Assembly: GCF_910592395.1 (NCBI RefSeq)
Contig: NC_088312.1
Span: forward strand, 21,399,292-21,463,291
Length of the DNA stretch: 64,000 bases
Direction of reading: 5' to 3'
Source of the DNA: Lineus longissimus
Taxonomy: Eukaryota > Nemertea > Pilidiophora > Heteronemertea > Lineidae
A model generated the notes under the pieces. It did not search any database. It was given only the letters and a program-made list of their open reading frames with translations, and was not told the DNA's origin. Position numbers and translations under genes: made by a program. Positions 62,901 through 64,000 of the stretch are shown here, piece by piece. Every line of letters begins with the position of its first letter. Within the stretch, counting starts at the first letter, position 1.

Positions 62901-64000
62901 CTGTGACTCCCCCGGCCTCCTCCAGCCCCGTGGCCTCTGCAACCCTGGCTATGTCTGCTATAAAGGTGCAAATAACTCGAGACCTGATGACGGTGTGACT
63001 GGAGAACCTTGTCCGGCTGGTGGATTCTGTACTGCAGGTGTGTAGATTGTCCTGTTCCCCCTGCTGTAGGCACGGTTTGACCTGCTGGCCCTAGATGATT
63101 TCTTTTGTGGCATTGGCCCCAGAGCGGGAAGTTAAGCAGCGTTGGGCTTTCGATTGATGACAGCCAGTCTCCCACCTGCTGGTTCCCAATATGTCTGAAT
63201 TGAAATCAGGCATAGACAAAAGATCCACTTGAAGTTTCTTGGATTATAAATGTATCTTGCTCTTCTCTCTTGTCCTGTGAAAATGATTCAAAACAAATAT
63301 TTTCCTTTGAAGAGATAATCTAGGTAATGATTGTAGCTCAAATAGACAAACTTTGGCTCCATAGCACATCACAGTTAATATGTGTGTCCCTCCATCTTTT
63401 AGGAGCAGCATATGTACGCCCATGTCCTCCAGGAACGTATGGCAACAGAACCGGTGCCACCAATCACTATGACTGCATGGAGTGTGATCCGGGGTACTTT
63501 TGCAATAAGATAGCCGGCGGGGAGCCGAGTGGCAAGTGTTGGGGTGGATACTATTGCCCCGGGGGCGCCAAGACTCTGCGACAGATGGTGACGCAGCCAG
63601 GCTTCTACAGTCCCAACGGATCCAAGGAACCCAAGGAGTGTGAGCAGGGGACTTACATGCCGTATGACACAGCATCGGCATGCCTCACGTGTGAGCCAGG
63701 GTACTACTGCCCCACGATGATGATGTCTGATCACTTTCCGTGTCCGAAGGGAAAGTACTGCGGGAATGGTAGCGTGGTGGCGAGTGACTGTCCTCCTGGT
63801 ACTTTCTCTGGCATGTAAGTTGTCAATATGATTGATGGTTGTTTCCTGTAGGATTTTGGGGAAGAAAACAAAGGTAAGGGTTGCGGTTAATGGTCTGATA
63901 TCTGTTGAGTATCAAGCACCGTTATGTCAGAGTTTCGAGGTTGTTTCATCAGCTCTGATTTATTTTCATCCAGATCTCATGCAACCTCACTCGATAACTG
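47910..64000 (+). CDS. Giant secreted cysteine-rich repeat protein, 5' part (27 exons seen)
   Basis: This is a multi-exon gene that continues beyond the window. Exons: 47910-47967, 48448-48541, 49286-49373, 49906-50143, 50579-50719, 52833-52958, 53642-53711, 54545-54663, 55202-55312, 55651-55872, 56089-56235, 56599-56770, 56891-57036, 57341-57602, 57902-58086, 58260-58496, 58866-59177, 59369-59575, 59827-60129, 60479-60628, 60877-60975, 61240-61521, 61795-62027, 62354-62546, 62855-63037, 63403-63814, 63974 onward. About 1605 residues are encoded so far. Exon 1 is a signal peptide (MIVCVVVIILATSG...). The rest is a chain of short modules of the type CxxCPAGYYCP...PCPAGTYS, with six or so Cys each. 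This is the pattern of GCC2_GCC3 / ephrin-receptor-like (TNFR-like) repeats in large extracellular invertebrate proteins. Nineteen of 26 introns are phase 1, as expected for growth by exon duplication. Exons were placed by splice sites and frame; the pattern fits all joins. Function and any membrane anchor are unknown. Confidence 0.85.
52015..52050. repeat. GC-rich hairpin in an intron of the cysteine-rich gene
   Basis: CCTCGACCCT at 52015-52024 pairs exactly with AGGGTCGAGG at 52041-52050, and CCGC/GCGG extends the stem past a two-base bulge. A 6-bp GCCTCG/CGAGGC pair lies just upstream. The surrounding 150 bp (51900-52080) is much richer in GC than the AT-rich intron around it. There is no match to a known RNA class. 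Confidence 0.6.
53060..53150 (+). mobile_element. Weak MITE remnant in an intron
   Basis: TTGTCCTTAATTGAGAGGTG and the later CAATTTGGGATCC resemble interior parts of the 178-bp MITE family. The ends are not clear. Low-confidence relic in intron 6 of the cysteine-rich gene. Confidence 0.3.
53751..53885 (-). repeat. 3' LTR of the miniature element
   Basis: Preceded on the minus strand by a purine tract and starting TGTAGTGGTGG. Its end lacks the CT before GTTA and has TG instead of CA, consistent with a small deletion at the insertion junction. Confidence 0.8.
53773..53841 (-). promoter_or_regulatory. tRNA-like Pol III promoter in 3' LTR
   Basis: This is the same tRNA-like stretch in the 3' LTR. 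Here the T-arm is a perfect 5-bp stem (CCGGG/CCCGG) around TTCAATC. The A box is identical to that of the other LTR. Confidence 0.7.
54019..54155 (-). repeat. 5' LTR (137 bp) of the miniature element
   Basis: Bounded by TG and CA on the minus strand, directly followed by TT and the primer-binding site. It is about 95 percent identical to the other LTR. Confidence 0.85.
54043..54111 (-). promoter_or_regulatory. tRNA-like Pol III promoter in 5' LTR
   Basis: On the minus strand the 69-nt stretch has a canonical A box (TAGCTCAGTCGG, with a CTC/GAG D-stem) and a B box (GGTTCAATCCC) in a T-arm. The anticodon arm (GCCTTATAAGC) pairs poorly and the acceptor stem is only partly paired, so it is a promoter-like tRNA derivative rather than a working tRNA. 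Confidence 0.7.
55892..56036 (-). mobile_element. Degenerate MITE copy in an intron
   Basis: On the minus strand CTAAATTGGTTGTTTCTATT, then CAATTTGACCTC, then ACACCTCTCTAATTC and CCCGAGGGT follow the order of the 178-bp MITE at 25307. The terminus CAGTGAAAC remains on the plus side at 55892. It lies in intron 10 of the cysteine-rich gene. Confidence 0.6.
56293..56500 (+). repeat. 68-bp tandem triplication in an intron
   Basis: Three copies of a unit containing ACAAGGTGAAGGAAAGCCTC or GCAAGGTGAAGGAAAGCCTC and CTGACCTTTCAATCCTGA start 68 bp apart. Copies 1 and 2 are nearly identical; copy 3 diverges at its end. The sequence is unrelated to the 68-bp satellite at 40.2 kb. It lies in intron 11 of the cysteine-rich gene. 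Confidence 0.85.
60145..60350 (-). mobile_element. tRNA-derived SINE in an intron
   Basis: On the minus strand the head (about 60350-60275) reads GGGCTAATGGTTGAGGC (A box), then CTCATGA (anticodon-loop-like, CAT), then GGTTCGAGGCC (B box). The body carries the TCATAAGCCAAAGCTGG block shared with 22449-22502. It ends near 60145 in A/T-rich sequence. It lies in intron 19 of the cysteine-rich gene. No clear target duplication was seen. Confidence 0.6.

Overview
The window is nuclear DNA of an invertebrate animal. It carries intron-rich genes with GT/AG splice sites, an animal Mediator subunit, a neuropeptide-type GPCR, a tripartite-motif protein with two B-boxes, a p47phox-type oxidase organizer, and many short transposons. 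A marine lophotrochozoan (mollusc, annelid or brachiopod) fits best; an invertebrate deuterostome is not excluded. Exon models below were made by eye: each junction was checked for GT/AG and for an open reading frame across the join. The lineage call is inference.

Layout. 1-4607: intergenic, repeat-bearing, no gene seen. 4608-33302 (+): complete MED14 in 27 coding exons, about 1476 aa. Its 16-kb intron 16 (13071-29043) holds a 47-bp minisatellite, an intact single-exon FMRFamide-receptor-like GPCR on the opposite strand (16693-18288), a perfect inverted repeat, SINE and LINE pieces and a head-to-tail pair of short DNA transposons. 35451-38403 (-): a RING/B-box/coiled-coil (tripartite-motif) gene in 3 exons, convergent with MED14, whose last codons are interrupted by a 795-bp TA-flanked transposon. 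38460-41225: repeat-filled spacer between the TRIM-type gene and the next one, which are head to head. 41882-47039 (+): PX-SH3-SH3 protein of the NCF1/p47phox type with an unusual 500-residue tail, 10 exons. 47910 to the window end (+): first 27 exons of a very large secreted cysteine-rich repeat protein; the gene continues past 64000.

The genes do not form an evident pathway. MED14 is core transcription machinery. The GPCR is probably a peptide receptor. The tripartite-motif protein is a probable E3 ubiquitin ligase. The PX-SH3 protein probably organizes an NADPH oxidase at membranes. The cysteine-rich protein is probably extracellular.

The most notable points are: a roughly 405-bp LTR element in an intron of the cysteine-rich gene whose LTRs each contain a tRNA-like Pol III promoter; a DNA-transposon insertion that rewrote the C-terminus of the tripartite-motif gene and whose empty site can be read from the flanks; the nested GPCR; and the mostly phase-1 exon architecture of the giant cysteine-rich gene.
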